Shown here: positions 25,341 through 33,854 of the stretch, piece by piece | How the letters are laid out: every line of letters starts with the position of its first letter | Numbering within the stretch: position 1 is the stretch's first letter | NCBI GenBank assembly: GCA_900315895.1 | Contig: ONAY01000004.1 | Coordinates: 1-64,000, forward strand | Origin: an uncultured Eubacteriales bacterium | GTDB lineage: Bacteria; Bacillota; Clostridia; Peptostreptococcales; Anaerovoracaceae | Length of the DNA stretch: 64,000 nt | Direction of reading: 5' to 3' | The notes under the pieces: generated by a model | Seen by the model: only the letters and a program-made list of their open reading frames with translations | The model's database searches: none | Told to the model about the DNA's origin: nothing | Position numbers and translations under genes: made by a program

Positions 25341-26729
25341 TTAAAGACCAAGAAACAGAGATGCCATCGCAAAATATATAGTAAGGGCTACGGCATCCGA
25401 GATCGATGAGATAAATGGATTGGCTATCAATGCCGGGTCAAGTCCGATCTTCTTTACGATGAGAGGGATCATTGAACCCAGTAATTTGGCGATTATAACT
25501 ATGAATATCATGGCGGTGCAGATGGTGAGGGCTATCATCACGCTCTGCCCGTCCAGGAAGACTACTCTTAAGAAATTGAAAGCGCTCAGTATGAGACCTA
25601 CCACGATGCCGATCCTGGCTTCCTTCCAGAGGATCTTGGCGGCATCGCTCAACTCCACCTCTCCGGTGGCCAGACCTCTTATGATAAGGGTGGATGCCTG
25701 GGAGCCTGTATTGCCTCCGGTTCCCATCAGCATGGGCATGTACGCAACCAGGCTGATCACCTGTGAAAGCTTGGCCTCGTAGGAGCTGACGATCATTCCT
25801 GTAAAGATGTATGCCACCATCAGGATCAAAAGCCATGGAAGCCTGTTCTTGGCGTGTTCCCAGACGCTGATGTCCAGATAGTCGCTGTCCCAGGAGTCTG
25901 AAACGTCCACGATACCTGCCATACGCTCGATATCCTCGGTGTCCTCTTCCTCGATTACGTCCAGAATGTCGTCGACGGTGATGATGCCCACCAGCCTGCC
26001 CTCTTTGTCCACCACGGGCATGGCCAGGAAATCGTATTTTTTGAAGGCCGCCGCGACCTCTTCCTGGTCATCGTATACGTTAAGATACACGAACTCCGAC
26101 CTCATCAGGTCTCTGACCTTGGTGTTGTCGTCCGCGATAACCAGAGTGGACAGTGAAACTATTCCGATAAGCTTCCTGCCAGTGTCCTTGACATAACAGG
26201 TGTAGATGGTCTCAGCATCCATTCCCTCCTTCTTGATGTGAGCCATGGCCTCCTTAGCGGTCATGTCCTTATCCAGACTGATGTACTCAGGAGTCATCAA
26301 TGACCCTGCGCTGTCCTCCGGATAGTTCAGGAAGGCATTTATCAGGTGCCGCTCCTCTTTGGGAGTGTTTTCAAGTATGCTGTTTACGATGTTTGCAGGA
26401 AGCTCTTCCAGGATGTCGATCTTATCGTCGAAGTCCAGTTCCTGCACGATATAGTTAAGTTCTTTTGGATTGATCCCCTCAACGATCCTTAACTGATCGT
26501 CCACGGGGAGCAACGAGAATACTTCTACCGAAACATCCTTCGGCAAAAGTCTGTAGACAACGACTGCTTTTTCCAGTTCGTCCTCATTGTCAAAAAGCTC
26601 CTCGAACATCTCCGCGATATCCGCCTCGTTGAACTTGAGCATCTCGTCGCGGGCCATGAAATATTTCTTTTGTTCGAGGAATTCCAGGATCTTTTCCATG
26701 GATTCATCCATGATCTTTTCCTGATCCAT
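25341..26729 (-). CDS. mgtE: MgtE-family magnesium transporter
   Basis: MgtE is a Mg-selective channel gated by cytoplasmic Mg. The 462-residue protein follows the family plan: an N-terminal helical superhelix (about 1-130), two CBS domains (about 135-255, with LVGIITVDDILDVIEEE), a plug helix, and five membrane helices (about 280-462), including the pore signature GTGGNTGSQAST and the terminal SSISDAVALTIYF. The start is ATG at 26729 with GGAGG before it, six codons inside a longer frame. The leader of about 187 nt has its own promoter and an upstream ORF (see separate entries); no M-box was recognised. It is the first gene of an operon with nnrD and transketolase. Confidence 0.96.
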   Translation of the reverse strand: MDQEKIMDESMEKILEFLEQKKYFMARDEMLKFNEADIAEMFEELFDNEDELEKAVVVYRLLPKDVSVEVFSLLPVDDQLRIVEGINPKELNYIVQELDFDDKIDILEELPANIVNSILENTPKEERHLINAFLNYPEDSAGSLMTPEYISLDKDMTAKEAMAHIKKEGMDAETIYTCYVKDTGRKLIGIVSLSTLVIADDNTKVRDLMRSEFVYLNVYDDQEEVAAAFKKYDFLAMPVVDKEGRLVGIITVDDILDVIEEEDTEDIERMAGIVDVSDSWDSDYLDISVWEHAKNRLPWLLILMVAYIFTGMIVSSYEAKLSQVISLVAYMPMLMGTGGNTGSQASTLIIRGLATGEVELSDAAKILWKEARIGIVVGLILSAFNFLRVVFLDGQSVMIALTICTAMIFIVIIAKLLGSMIPLIVKKIGLDPALIANPFISSISDAVALTIYFAMASLFLGL

Positions 26730-26734
26730 GTTTA

Positions 26735-26787
26735 CCTCCGTTTCCATTCCGGTCAGGAGGCCATGGGCTGGCTACTTCCAAGCTCCT
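26735..26787 (-). promoter_or_regulatory. alternative pairings at the mgtE ribosome site
   Basis: On the minus strand the mgtE site GGAGG (26735-26739) can pair with CCTCC (26756-26760), which would hide it. The same CTCCT region can pair instead with AGGAG (26783-26787), inside the last codons of the upstream ORF. Translating ribosomes would cover this second partner. This layout could let translation of the leader ORF decide whether mgtE is translated. The pairings are short and have not been modelled. Confidence 0.4.
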
Positions 26788-26864
26788 TCAGGGCGCAAAA
26801 GACCGGAAACTGATTTTTCACACAAGTGTACCGACGATCGACCGTCGCCTGATATGTTATCCAT
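26772..26864 (-). CDS. 30-residue leader ORF in the mgtE 5' region
   Basis: A short frame in the leader of mgtE has a strong ribosome site (AAAGGAG, six nt before ATG). It encodes MDNISGDGRSSVHLCEKSV followed by SGLLRPEGAWK and a TAG stop. Seen directly: good site, start, stop, and position between the promoter and mgtE. Inferred: it may act as a regulatory leader peptide, as MgtL does for mgtA in Salmonella, although the sequence is unrelated. An Arg-Pro pair lies near the end. The ORF ends 43 nt before the mgtE start. An alternative is that it is a chance frame. Confidence 0.5.
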   Translation of the reverse strand: MDNISGDGRSSVHLCEKSVSGLLRPEGAWK

Positions 26865-26922
26865 CTTTTGCTCCTTTCTTAAAAGATCCAATCGTCTCCT
26901 TCCATGAGGCGATACCACGTTT

Positions 26923-26952
26923 ATTATAACCCACGGGCATTCCAAATGGCAA
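26923..26952 (-). promoter_or_regulatory. promoter of the mgtE operon
   Basis: Minus-strand TTGCCA (26947-26952), an 18-nt spacer and a perfect TATAAT (26923-26928). The transcript would begin near 26916, giving a leader of about 187 nt with short hairpins (for example CGACG/CGTCG around 26832-26848). Confidence 0.75.
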
Positions 26953-26978
26953 GGCTTTTTGGGCGGGCCCCCGCCAAG

Positions 26979-27010
26979 TAAAAACGGCGCGGAATCAATC
27001 CGCGCCGTCC
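26979..27010 (-). terminator. terminator of gdhA
   Basis: Minus-strand GACGGCGCGGA pairs with a complementary TCCGCGCCGTT around a short loop, followed by TTTTTA. It begins about 24 nt after the gdhA stop codon. Confidence 0.92.
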
Positions 27011-27033
27011 TCTAGCTATTATGGGTCGTAAGT

Positions 27034-28404
27034 TTATACAAGTCCCTGAGCCATCATGGCTTCTGCGACCTTCTCGAAACCTGCGATGTTAGCACCCTGT
27101 ACCAGGCAGTTCTTGGAACCATAGTACTTCTCACCTGCGTTAGCGCAAGCGTTGTAGATGTTGATCATGATCTGGTGAAGCTGATCATAAACATCCTGGT
27201 GCTGGAATACAGTGTGACCTGAGTTCTGTCCCATCTCGATGCAGGAGCAGGCAACTCCGCCGGCGTTAGCAGCCTTTGCGGGACCTACAGCGATCATGTT
27301 CTCCTGAAGGTATGCAAGTGCATCGTTGGTTGTGGGCATGTTAGCTCCTTCGCAGTAGAACTTGCAGCCGCCCTCGACCATCTGCTTAGCATGCTCCATG
27401 TGAACGTCGTTCTGCATAGCGCAGGGGATGAAGATGTCGATCTTGCATCCTGTATCCTGGAATACGCCCCAAGGCTTCTTTCCGGGATAGAATGTTGCGT
27501 TGGGGAACTTCTCTGCGTAAGGTGCGCAGATGTTCTTGCCGGATCCTCTGAGTTCGAGGAGGTAAGCAACCTTCTCATCTGTGTTGATTCCATCGGGATC
27601 ATAGATGTATCCATCCGGTCCGGAGATGGTAACCAGCTTAGCGCCGAGCTGCTGGAGCTTCCAAGCTGTTCCCCAGGAAACGTTACCGAATCCGGAAATA
27701 GCAACTGTCTTGCCCTTTATGTCTTCGCCGTTGGCCTTTAACATCTCTTCAGCATACCATACAATGCCGAAACCTGTAGCTTCTGTTCTGCCGAGGCATC
27801 CACCGTAAGGAATTCCCTTTCCTGTAAGAACGCCGCCGTCAAATCTGTCTCTGATCCTCTTGTACTGACCAAACAGATATCCGATCTCTCTTCCGCCTAC
27901 ACCAAGGTCTCCTGCGGGAACGTCTGTGTCAGGACCGATGTGTCTGTAAAGCTCTGTCATGAAAGCCTGGCAGAATCTCATGATCTCTGCGTCGGACTTG
28001 CCGTTGGGATCGAAGTCGGATCCACCCTTGCCTCCTCCGATGGGAAGACCAGTAAGGGAGTTCTTGAAGATCTGCTCGAAGCCGAGGAACTTGATGATTC
28101 CGGGGTATACGTTGGGAGCGAATCTTAAACCGCCCTTGTAGGGTCCGATAGCGGAGTTGAACTGATATCTGTAACCCTTGTTAACGTGTACCTTGTGGTT
28201 GTCATCTTCCCAAACTACTCTGAAAGTGATTCCTCTTTCGGGCTCAACGAGTCTCTCAAGAAGAGCTGCTTCCTCATATTCGGGATGAGCTTCCATAACC
28301 GGTGCGAGTGAAGTAAGAACTTCCTCAACTGTCTGATGGAACTCGACTTCGCCGGGGTTATTCTTCTTGCATTCTTCAATAACTCTTTCTACATAAGTAG
28401 CCAT
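27034..28404 (-). CDS. gdhA: Glutamate dehydrogenase, NADP type
   Basis: Interconverts 2-oxoglutarate plus ammonia and glutamate. The 456-residue protein is of the hexameric, short GDH class. It has YKGGLRFAPNV, GLPIGGGKGGSDFDP (with the catalytic Lys), TDVPAGDLGVGGREIGYL, a Rossmann domain with SGFGNVSWGTAWKL, CAMQNDVHMEHA and a C-terminal EGANMPTTNDALAYLQE. Features of the 450-residue class point to NADP and the biosynthetic direction, but coenzyme choice is an inference. The start is ATG at 28404 with GGAG before it, six codons inside a longer frame. It is a single-gene unit between a promoter and a strong terminator. Confidence 0.96.
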   Translation of the reverse strand: MATYVERVIEECKKNNPGEVEFHQTVEEVLTSLAPVMEAHPEYEEAALLERLVEPERGITFRVVWEDDNHKVHVNKGYRYQFNSAIGPYKGGLRFAPNVYPGIIKFLGFEQIFKNSLTGLPIGGGKGGSDFDPNGKSDAEIMRFCQAFMTELYRHIGPDTDVPAGDLGVGGREIGYLFGQYKRIRDRFDGGVLTGKGIPYGGCLGRTEATGFGIVWYAEEMLKANGEDIKGKTVAISGFGNVSWGTAWKLQQLGAKLVTISGPDGYIYDPDGINTDEKVAYLLELRGSGKNICAPYAEKFPNATFYPGKKPWGVFQDTGCKIDIFIPCAMQNDVHMEHAKQMVEGGCKFYCEGANMPTTNDALAYLQENMIAVGPAKAANAGGVACSCIEMGQNSGHTVFQHQDVYDQLHQIMINIYNACANAGEKYYGSKNCLVQGANIAGFEKVAEAMMAQGLV

Positions 28405-28487
28405 TGCGATTCTCCTTTTCACAATATATTTGATTCATATAGCCCTTAAAAAAGGGCAAAAAAATTTGTTGGAACATCTTTCCATAA

Positions 28488-28535
28488 AAGTTGTAACACC
28501 GCAGAGCACCATTGTCAACAATGTGTTTGCGGTGT
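28488..28535 (-). terminator. terminator of addA, overlapping the gdhA promoter
   Basis: Minus-strand ACACCGCA (28528-28535) pairs with TGCGGTGT (28496-28503), with an inner CATTGT/ACAATG pairing. The sequence after it (TACAACTTTT) is only modestly T-rich. It is 36 nt before the end of the spacer facing addA. Confidence 0.6.
28490..28518 (-). promoter_or_regulatory. promoter of gdhA
   Basis: Minus-strand consensus TTGACA (28513-28518), a 17-nt spacer and TACAAC (28490-28495). The -35 box lies in the loop side of the addA terminator hairpin, so termination and initiation signals overlap. The leader is about 80 nt. Confidence 0.55.
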
Positions 28536-28570
28536 CACTTATGTTTATTTTTCAGTACAATCCGAGAGGT

Positions 28571-31500
28571 TCACATGTCTACTGTAAGACCCAGGTTCGT
28601 AAGATAAAGATATGCCTCCTTCACCTCGAGACCTGTGGCGCTTACGATGGCTTTCCGATAAATATCCATCTGCACGCTGTACCTCTCCTTCACTCCGGGA
28701 ACGTTTCTGGGAGACGTAGTCTTGTAGTCCACAAGGACCACCTTTCCATCCTCCTCGAAGAAACAGTCGATCATTCCCTGGACCATAGCCTCCTGGCCGT
28801 CCACGTCTGTTTTGAGCACAAAAGATCTCTCTCTCCTAAGAGTCCCCCTCTCCTGGGCGTCGCCGATCCTTCTTCCAAGGGGCGATGCAGCAAACTCATA
28901 GAGTTTATCACAGTTTACCGCCTCACCTTCCTCCTGAGTCAGAGACTCCAGTTCGATCATCTCGCCGATCAGCTTCCTGATCTCCTCTGCTCCATCTTCC
29001 GGACTCATGCTCCCTACCTTGTGGAAGTCAAGCTTTTCAAGGACACTGTGGGTGACGGTTCCGATGTGAGCCGCGCTCATACCGTTCTTCTCCGGTACTC
29101 TTGGCACCGACGGGTCGAACCTGAAGGGTTCCTCCCTGCCCCTTTCATTAAGCTCACTTACGGAGTATCTGGACCTTATCCTCTGCATCTCTTCGTAGGG
29201 ATAGGTATAGCTCATTATACTCTCAGTCTCAGGATCCGGCACCACAGCAGGACTGTCCAGCACCTTGAGCGCCCTGGACTTCTGCCTCTGATTCTTCTCG
29301 TGGCTCAATATCAGCACATCATCCTTGACTATCTCATAATACTTTGGATCCTCAAGAATAATGTCCCCCGCCATCTTAAAGAAGGAGCTGTCCGACCTGG
29401 ATCCCCTGTCGGTCTCCTGGACGACCTTTTCCGGATCCTTGGCAGTTGCCGTCATGAGGAGCACGTCTTTTGCTCTGGTCATGGCCACATAGAGCATCCT
29501 CTTCTCCTCTTCCACCGACTCTTCTTTGGCCTTCTTTTCGATGAGCTGCTGAAGGGCGGTCTTCCTGAAGATACTGCTTTCGCGGTCCACGAAGGACATG
29601 CCTATGCCAAGATCCTTGTCCACCGCCAGCTTGTTGCCGGTATTGCTTCTGTAATTGAGCTGCCTTCCGAAGCAGGCCAGGATCACCATGGGAAACTCCA
29701 GGCCCTTGGAATGGTGGATGGTCATGATCCTTACCGCATCCTCATTCTCGCTTACAACCTTGGATTCGCCGGCCTCCAGGTCATCCTTCTCCATGTGCTC
29801 CATGTACCGCAAAAAACCGTAGAGCCCCTGCCCCACGCCGGTCCTGTACTTTAAAGCCCTGTCCAGAAGGAGCCTTAAGTTTGCCTGCCTCCTGTAGCCC
29901 GAGGGCATACTGCCCATAGCCATGTAGAAGCCGGTGTCCAGCATGAGTTTCCAGAGAAATTCCTCCAGAGGAAGCATCCTTGCATCCTCCCGCCAGCCCT
30001 CTAAGTCTCTCAGGGCCTTGGCGCATTTTTCCTTTAGTATCAGGGATCTGCCGGACTCCGCATAGTTAAGGAAAGCCTGACTGTAAGGGCCTTCTCCTGA
30101 TGCGATCCTGATCTCCGCCATCTCATCCACGGAGAATCCGAAGATCTCGGATCTCATCACGCTAAGAAGCTCCACATCCTGCTTGAAATTATCGATTATC
30201 TTCAGAAGAGCCAGGAATACCGTGATCTCTATGGTATCAAAATATCCCTTGCTGTCATCCACGTAGCTTGCGATGCCCTTTCTGGTCAGAACATCGTAGA
30301 ACTGGTCTCCGGTATTCTTTACAGACCTGAGGAGTATGACTATATCCCTCTTTTCAAGGGGCCTCTCACGCTTTTGTTTGGCGTCATAAATGGGCTTTCC
30401 AAGATACCTCTTTATGAGTTCTGAGGCAAGCAAAGCCTCCTTCTCGATCCTCTCGTATTCCTTGAGAGCATCGTCCGCATCCTCATCCCAGGTCTCCTTG
30501 GCAATGTAGAGTCTGGGGGTGTAGTTCAGCTTCTCACAGTTCTCCTTATCCCCCGGATACAGTGCCGCATCTTCGTCATAGCCGGGCATGATATCCTTGA
30601 ATATCATGTTCACGAAGTCTATGACGCTCTTCTTGCTTCTGAAGTTGGCATTGAGATCTATCTTCTTTTGGAGGGACTCCTCGCCCTTTAAGCTGTAAGC
30701 CTCCTTGTAGTCATCGTATCTTTTTCTGAATATGGCGGGTTCCGCCAGCCTGAATCCGTAGATGCTCTGTTTCACGTCTCCCACGGTGAACAGATTGTCC
30801 TTCTCAGGGCTCACGATCCTGTTTATCAGTTCTTCCTGGAGCGTATTGGAATCCTGATACTCGTCCACGAAGATGTACTTGAATTTACGCCTGTAGTAGT
30901 CTGCGGCTTCCGCGTGCCCAAGGATCTGATAGCAGTACCTCTGCATGTCCTCGAAGTCCATGGCTCCCCTTGCTTCCTTGAGCTTTGCAAATCTTGCCCT
31001 GAAGTCCAGTGTAAGCTCCACCAGATCTTTCACGTCCCTGGCCACACTGTACTGATCCTTGTAGAGCAACTCCAGGTTTCCTGAAAGAGTGGATGAGATA
31101 CTCTTTGAAGCACTCTTCATGGCCTCCCTTAAGCTGTGGAAACGGTTCTTCATGGTTTCCAGCCGGTCCGCCCCATACCCCGGATTCGCCTTTACAGAGA
31201 ATGTGGAGGACGGTTGATTGGCGAACTTGATGGATGAGAGCTTATCCCTTGCGGAATACCAGTCTCTTCCCTTCAGAGCGTCCATTATGGCTTCTGCGCT
31301 CAAAACATCCGAGTCTGCCAGCTCCGATGCGGCAGTAAGCCCCATCTTCTCGGCATACTCCTTCTCTTCACGGGCAAGCTTAAGGGTCTCCAATGCGGCC
31401 TTTTCTGCATTATCCCACAGTCCCCTTAACAGGTCGCCTCCAACGAAATCATCGAAGGATCCTGACGCCTCATCCATCCTATCCAGGAGCCACTTCTCTG

Positions 31501-32062
31501 GTTCAGGCAGGCTGTCAGTCTTTTTGTCTAAGGCCTCCACCATTTCTCTTAAGTCCCTGTCCGAACGGTCGGTGGCAAACTTGTCCAGAAGTCTGTAGAA
31601 CGCCTCATCATCCGATTCATATTTCTCTTCGAACAGTTCCTCCATGGCCTTCTCCCTGAGCATGGCCTTGGTGGGTTCATCCAGGATCTTCATATTGGGC
31701 TCGCAGCCTATGACAAAGAAGAACTTTCTCAGCACCTCCAGAGCGAAGGAGTGAAAAGTACTTATGTTGGCTACGGGAAGAAGGTCCAGCTGCCTGATGA
31801 GATACTCCCCTCTTGCGACATTTGCAGGGTCCTTGATGGCATCTGTGAGAGCCTTCTCTATCCTGAGCTTCATCTCACTGGCTGATGCGTCCGTAAAGGT
31901 CACCACCAGCATCCGGTCCACCGGAGTGCCGTTCAGCACCAGCTGCTTGACTCGCTCGACCATGACTGCAGTCTTGCCTGAGCCGGCAGCTGCAGAGACC
32001 ATCAGGCTCTTACCCGAAGTATATATAGCGTCTTTTTGTTTATCGGTCCATTTCTCTGTCAT
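28571..32062 (-). CDS. addA: AddA helicase-nuclease (AddAB complex, subunit A)
   Basis: AddA is the UvrD-like helicase and nuclease of the AddAB (RecBCD-equivalent) complex that processes double-strand ends for recombination. The 1163-residue protein has motif I SAAAGSGKTAVMVERV, motif II IFVDEYQDSN, VTFTDASASEM, motif V MTIHHSKGLEFPMV, motif VI LYVAMTRAKDVLLMTA, and a C-terminal PD-(D/E)XK nuclease with GMIDCFFEEDGKVVLVDYKTT. Length is normal. No addB precedes it: the upstream gene is the divergent gpmI. The start chosen is ATG at 32062, 15 nt after the promoter -10 box; a ribosome site is weak (GGTGA). The nuclease domain is complete, so function is likely; the partner would be encoded elsewhere. 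Confidence 0.95.
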   Translation of the reverse strand: MTEKWTDKQKDAIYTSGKSLMVSAAAGSGKTAVMVERVKQLVLNGTPVDRMLVVTFTDASASEMKLRIEKALTDAIKDPANVARGEYLIRQLDLLPVANISTFHSFALEVLRKFFFVIGCEPNMKILDEPTKAMLREKAMEELFEEKYESDDEAFYRLLDKFATDRSDRDLREMVEALDKKTDSLPEPEKWLLDRMDEASGSFDDFVGGDLLRGLWDNAEKAALETLKLAREEKEYAEKMGLTAASELADSDVLSAEAIMDALKGRDWYSARDKLSSIKFANQPSSTFSVKANPGYGADRLETMKNRFHSLREAMKSASKSISSTLSGNLELLYKDQYSVARDVKDLVELTLDFRARFAKLKEARGAMDFEDMQRYCYQILGHAEAADYYRRKFKYIFVDEYQDSNTLQEELINRIVSPEKDNLFTVGDVKQSIYGFRLAEPAIFRKRYDDYKEAYSLKGEESLQKKIDLNANFRSKKSVIDFVNMIFKDIMPGYDEDAALYPGDKENCEKLNYTPRLYIAKETWDEDADDALKEYERIEKEALLASELIKRYLGKPIYDAKQKRERPLEKRDIVILLRSVKNTGDQFYDVLTRKGIASYVDDSKGYFDTIEITVFLALLKIIDNFKQDVELLSVMRSEIFGFSVDEMAEIRIASGEGPYSQAFLNYAESGRSLILKEKCAKALRDLEGWREDARMLPLEEFLWKLMLDTGFYMAMGSMPSGYRRQANLRLLLDRALKYRTGVGQGLYGFLRYMEHMEKDDLEAGESKVVSENEDAVRIMTIHHSKGLEFPMVILACFGRQLNYRSNTGNKLAVDKDLGIGMSFVDRESSIFRKTALQQLIEKKAKEESVEEEKRMLYVAMTRAKDVLLMTATAKDPEKVVQETDRGSRSDSSFFKMAGDIILEDPKYYEIVKDDVLILSHEKNQRQKSRALKVLDSPAVVPDPETESIMSYTYPYEEMQRIRSRYSVSELNERGREEPFRFDPSVPRVPEKNGMSAAHIGTVTHSVLEKLDFHKVGSMSPEDGAEEIRKLIGEMIELESLTQEEGEAVNCDKLYEFAASPLGRRIGDAQERGTLRRERSFVLKTDVDGQEAMVQGMIDCFFEEDGKVVLVDYKTTSPRNVPGVKERYSVQMDIYRKAIVSATGLEVKEAYLYLTNLGLTVDM

Positions 32063-32077
32063 TTTGTCACCCAGCTC

Positions 32078-32105
32078 ATTATACAATATTTACTGCCTTT
32101 TGAAA
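32078..32105 (-). promoter_or_regulatory. promoter of addA
   Basis: Minus-strand TATAAT (32078-32083) with TTTCAA (32100-32105) 16 nt upstream. The transcript would have a leader of under 10 nt. The same hexamer read on the plus strand (TTGAAA) is the -35 box proposed for gpmI, so the two divergent promoters overlap. Confidence 0.5.
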
Positions 32106-32129
32106 CCTTCAATTTTGTGGTATGATAAT
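32100..32129 (+). promoter_or_regulatory. promoter of gpmI
   Basis: TTGAAA (32100-32105), an 18-nt spacer and GATAAT (32124-32129). The leader holds an inverted repeat GCGAGT (32138-32143) / ACTCGC (32156-32161) before the ribosome site GGAGG. Confidence 0.6.
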
Positions 32130-32191
32130 ACTACTTGGCGAGTGTCAAAAAACGGACTCGCAAATATTTTGCTCTTCAAATGGAGGAAAAC

Positions 32192-33793
32192 ATGAAAACA
32201 CCTACAATGCTTATGATCCTGGACGGATTCGGTCTGAATCCGGACCAATACGGAAATGCCATAAAGATGGCCCACACTCCCAATCTTGACAGGATATTCG
32301 GAAACCGCCCCTTTACCCAAATCAACGCTTCAGGTGAGTACGTGGGACTTCCCGACGGACAGATGGGAAATTCAGAGGTGGGCCACTTGAATATCGGCGC
32401 AGGACGCATAGTCTATCAGGAGCTTACGAATATATCCAAGGCTACCAAGGACGGCAGATTCCAGTCGAATCCTGCCCTGAACCACGCCATCGACCATGTG
32501 CTTCATAATCAGGAGACTGATCCTGAGCAGGCTCTTCACCTGTTCGGACTCATGTCAGACGGAGGAGTGCACAGTCACATCGATCACATCAAGGCGGCCA
32601 TCAGCCTTGCAAAGGATAAGGGCATCAAGAATCTCTACGTTCACTGCTTCATGGATGGCCGTGACGTGCCTCCCACCTCCGGCAAAGGCTACATTCATGA
32701 GATCGAGGAATACATGGCGGAAGTCGGCCTAGGAAAGGTGGGCATGGTGTCCGGCAGATACTATGCCATGGACCGTGATAAGCGCTGGGACAGAGTGCAG
32801 CTGGCCTACGATTGTCTGACCGTTCCCGACATAGTAGCCTGGACCGCAGGTTCAGTTGCGGAGAACCTGATGCAGGCCTCCTACGATGTGGATGTCACAG
32901 ATGAGTTCATACTGCCGGCCATGACCGTGAAGCACGGTTGGGTCAAGGACGGCGATTCGATAATATTCTGCAATTTCAGACCTGACAGGGCCAGAGAACT
33001 GACCCGCGCCTTCGTGGATCCTGACTTTGAGAAGCCGGTTGAAGATGGCGGCATGGGAGGTTTCAAAAGAAAGAAGATAATCAAAGATCTGGTCTACGTA
33101 TGCATGACCCAGTATGATGCTGAGATGCCCAATGTAGAAGTGGCCTTCCCTCCCGAAGCCATCAAAAATACCCTTGGCGAATATATTTCAAGCTTGGGCC
33201 TCAGGCAGCTGAGGATAGCCGAGACGGAAAAGTACGCACATGTCACCTTCTTCTTCAATGGCGGCGTGGAGGAGCCCAATCCGGGAGAAGACAGGATCCT
33301 GGTGCCTTCCCCAAAGGTGGCCACCTACGATCTCCAGCCTGAGATGAGCGCCCCGGAAGTCGCAGAGAAGGTCATCGAAGAGATCCTTTCCAAGCGTGAT
33401 GACGGAAGCGCAAAATATGATCTCATCATACTGAACTTCGCCAACTCAGACATGGTTGGACACACGGGAGTCCTGGAAGCTGCAATCAAGGCAGTTGAGA
33501 CTCTGGATAAACTGGTAAATGACATAGTGGAAGCTATCCTCAAAGCAGGCGGTCAGCTTCTCATCACAGCAGACCACGGAAACAGCGACAAGATGCTGGA
33601 TGAGGAAGGCAAGCCCTTCACTGCTCATACCACCAATCCGGTGCCTCTCTGCTACGTGTCAGACGATGTGCACGAATTCAACGAATACGGTCTGTCCGGG
33701 GAAGGCAAGCTGGCGGATCTGGCACCGACCCTGCTCTGGCTCATGGGTATAGAAATACCACCTGAGATGACCGGTAAAGTGCTGATGAAATAA
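32192..33793 (+). CDS. gpmI: 2,3-bisphosphoglycerate-independent phosphoglycerate mutase
   Basis: Interconverts 3- and 2-phosphoglycerate in glycolysis, using two Mn ions and a phosphoserine intermediate. The 533-residue protein has LMILDGFGL (metal Asp), GNSEVGHLNIGAGRIV (catalytic Ser), FGLMSDGGVHSHIDH, HCFMDGRDVPP, YYAMDRDKRWDR, RPDRAREL, and near the end ILNFANSDMVGHTG and TADHGNSDKM. The start is ATG at 32192 with GGAGG six nt before it; the frame is open upstream through the promoter region, which is not plausible coding. It stands alone, divergent from addA, and ends in a terminator. Confidence 0.97.
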   Translation: MKTPTMLMILDGFGLNPDQYGNAIKMAHTPNLDRIFGNRPFTQINASGEYVGLPDGQMGNSEVGHLNIGAGRIVYQELTNISKATKDGRFQSNPALNHAIDHVLHNQETDPEQALHLFGLMSDGGVHSHIDHIKAAISLAKDKGIKNLYVHCFMDGRDVPPTSGKGYIHEIEEYMAEVGLGKVGMVSGRYYAMDRDKRWDRVQLAYDCLTVPDIVAWTAGSVAENLMQASYDVDVTDEFILPAMTVKHGWVKDGDSIIFCNFRPDRARELTRAFVDPDFEKPVEDGGMGGFKRKKIIKDLVYVCMTQYDAEMPNVEVAFPPEAIKNTLGEYISSLGLRQLRIAETEKYAHVTFFFNGGVEEPNPGEDRILVPSPKVATYDLQPEMSAPEVAEKVIEEILSKRDDGSAKYDLIILNFANSDMVGHTGVLEAAIKAVETLDKLVNDIVEAILKAGGQLLITADHGNSDKMLDEEGKPFTAHTTNPVPLCYVSDDVHEFNEYGLSGEGKLADLAPTLLWLMGIEIPPEMTGKVLMK

Positions 33794-33810
33794 AGATATG
33801 GATACGAAAA

Positions 33811-33836
33811 CTGCCGGCTTAATGCCGGCAATTTTA
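33811..33836. terminator. bidirectional terminator between gpmI and the CWB2 gene
   Basis: TGCCGGC (33812-33818) pairs with GCCGGCA (33824-33830) around a 5-nt loop. The plus strand continues ATTTTACT and the minus strand GTTTTCG, so it can serve both gpmI and the convergent CWB2 gene. Confidence 0.85.
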
Positions 33837-33854
33837 CTATACTTATTACTATAC

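Noticed and set aside
26750..26920. M-box magnesium riboswitch in the mgtE leader
   Set aside because: The core consensus around GGTGAGGCTCCT is absent on the minus strand. The leader is still interesting but needs a model search.
28441..28470. GCCCTT/AAGGGC hairpin as a terminator near gdhA
   Set aside because: On the minus strand the T run precedes the stem rather than following it, and on the plus strand there is a run of A, so neither strand gives a functional terminator.
28430..29854. Long open frame of 474 codons on the plus strand opposite addA
   Set aside because: It lies fully within the addA coding region and its own leader, lacks a ribosome site and shows no domain pattern. The opposite frame is a clear helicase-nuclease.
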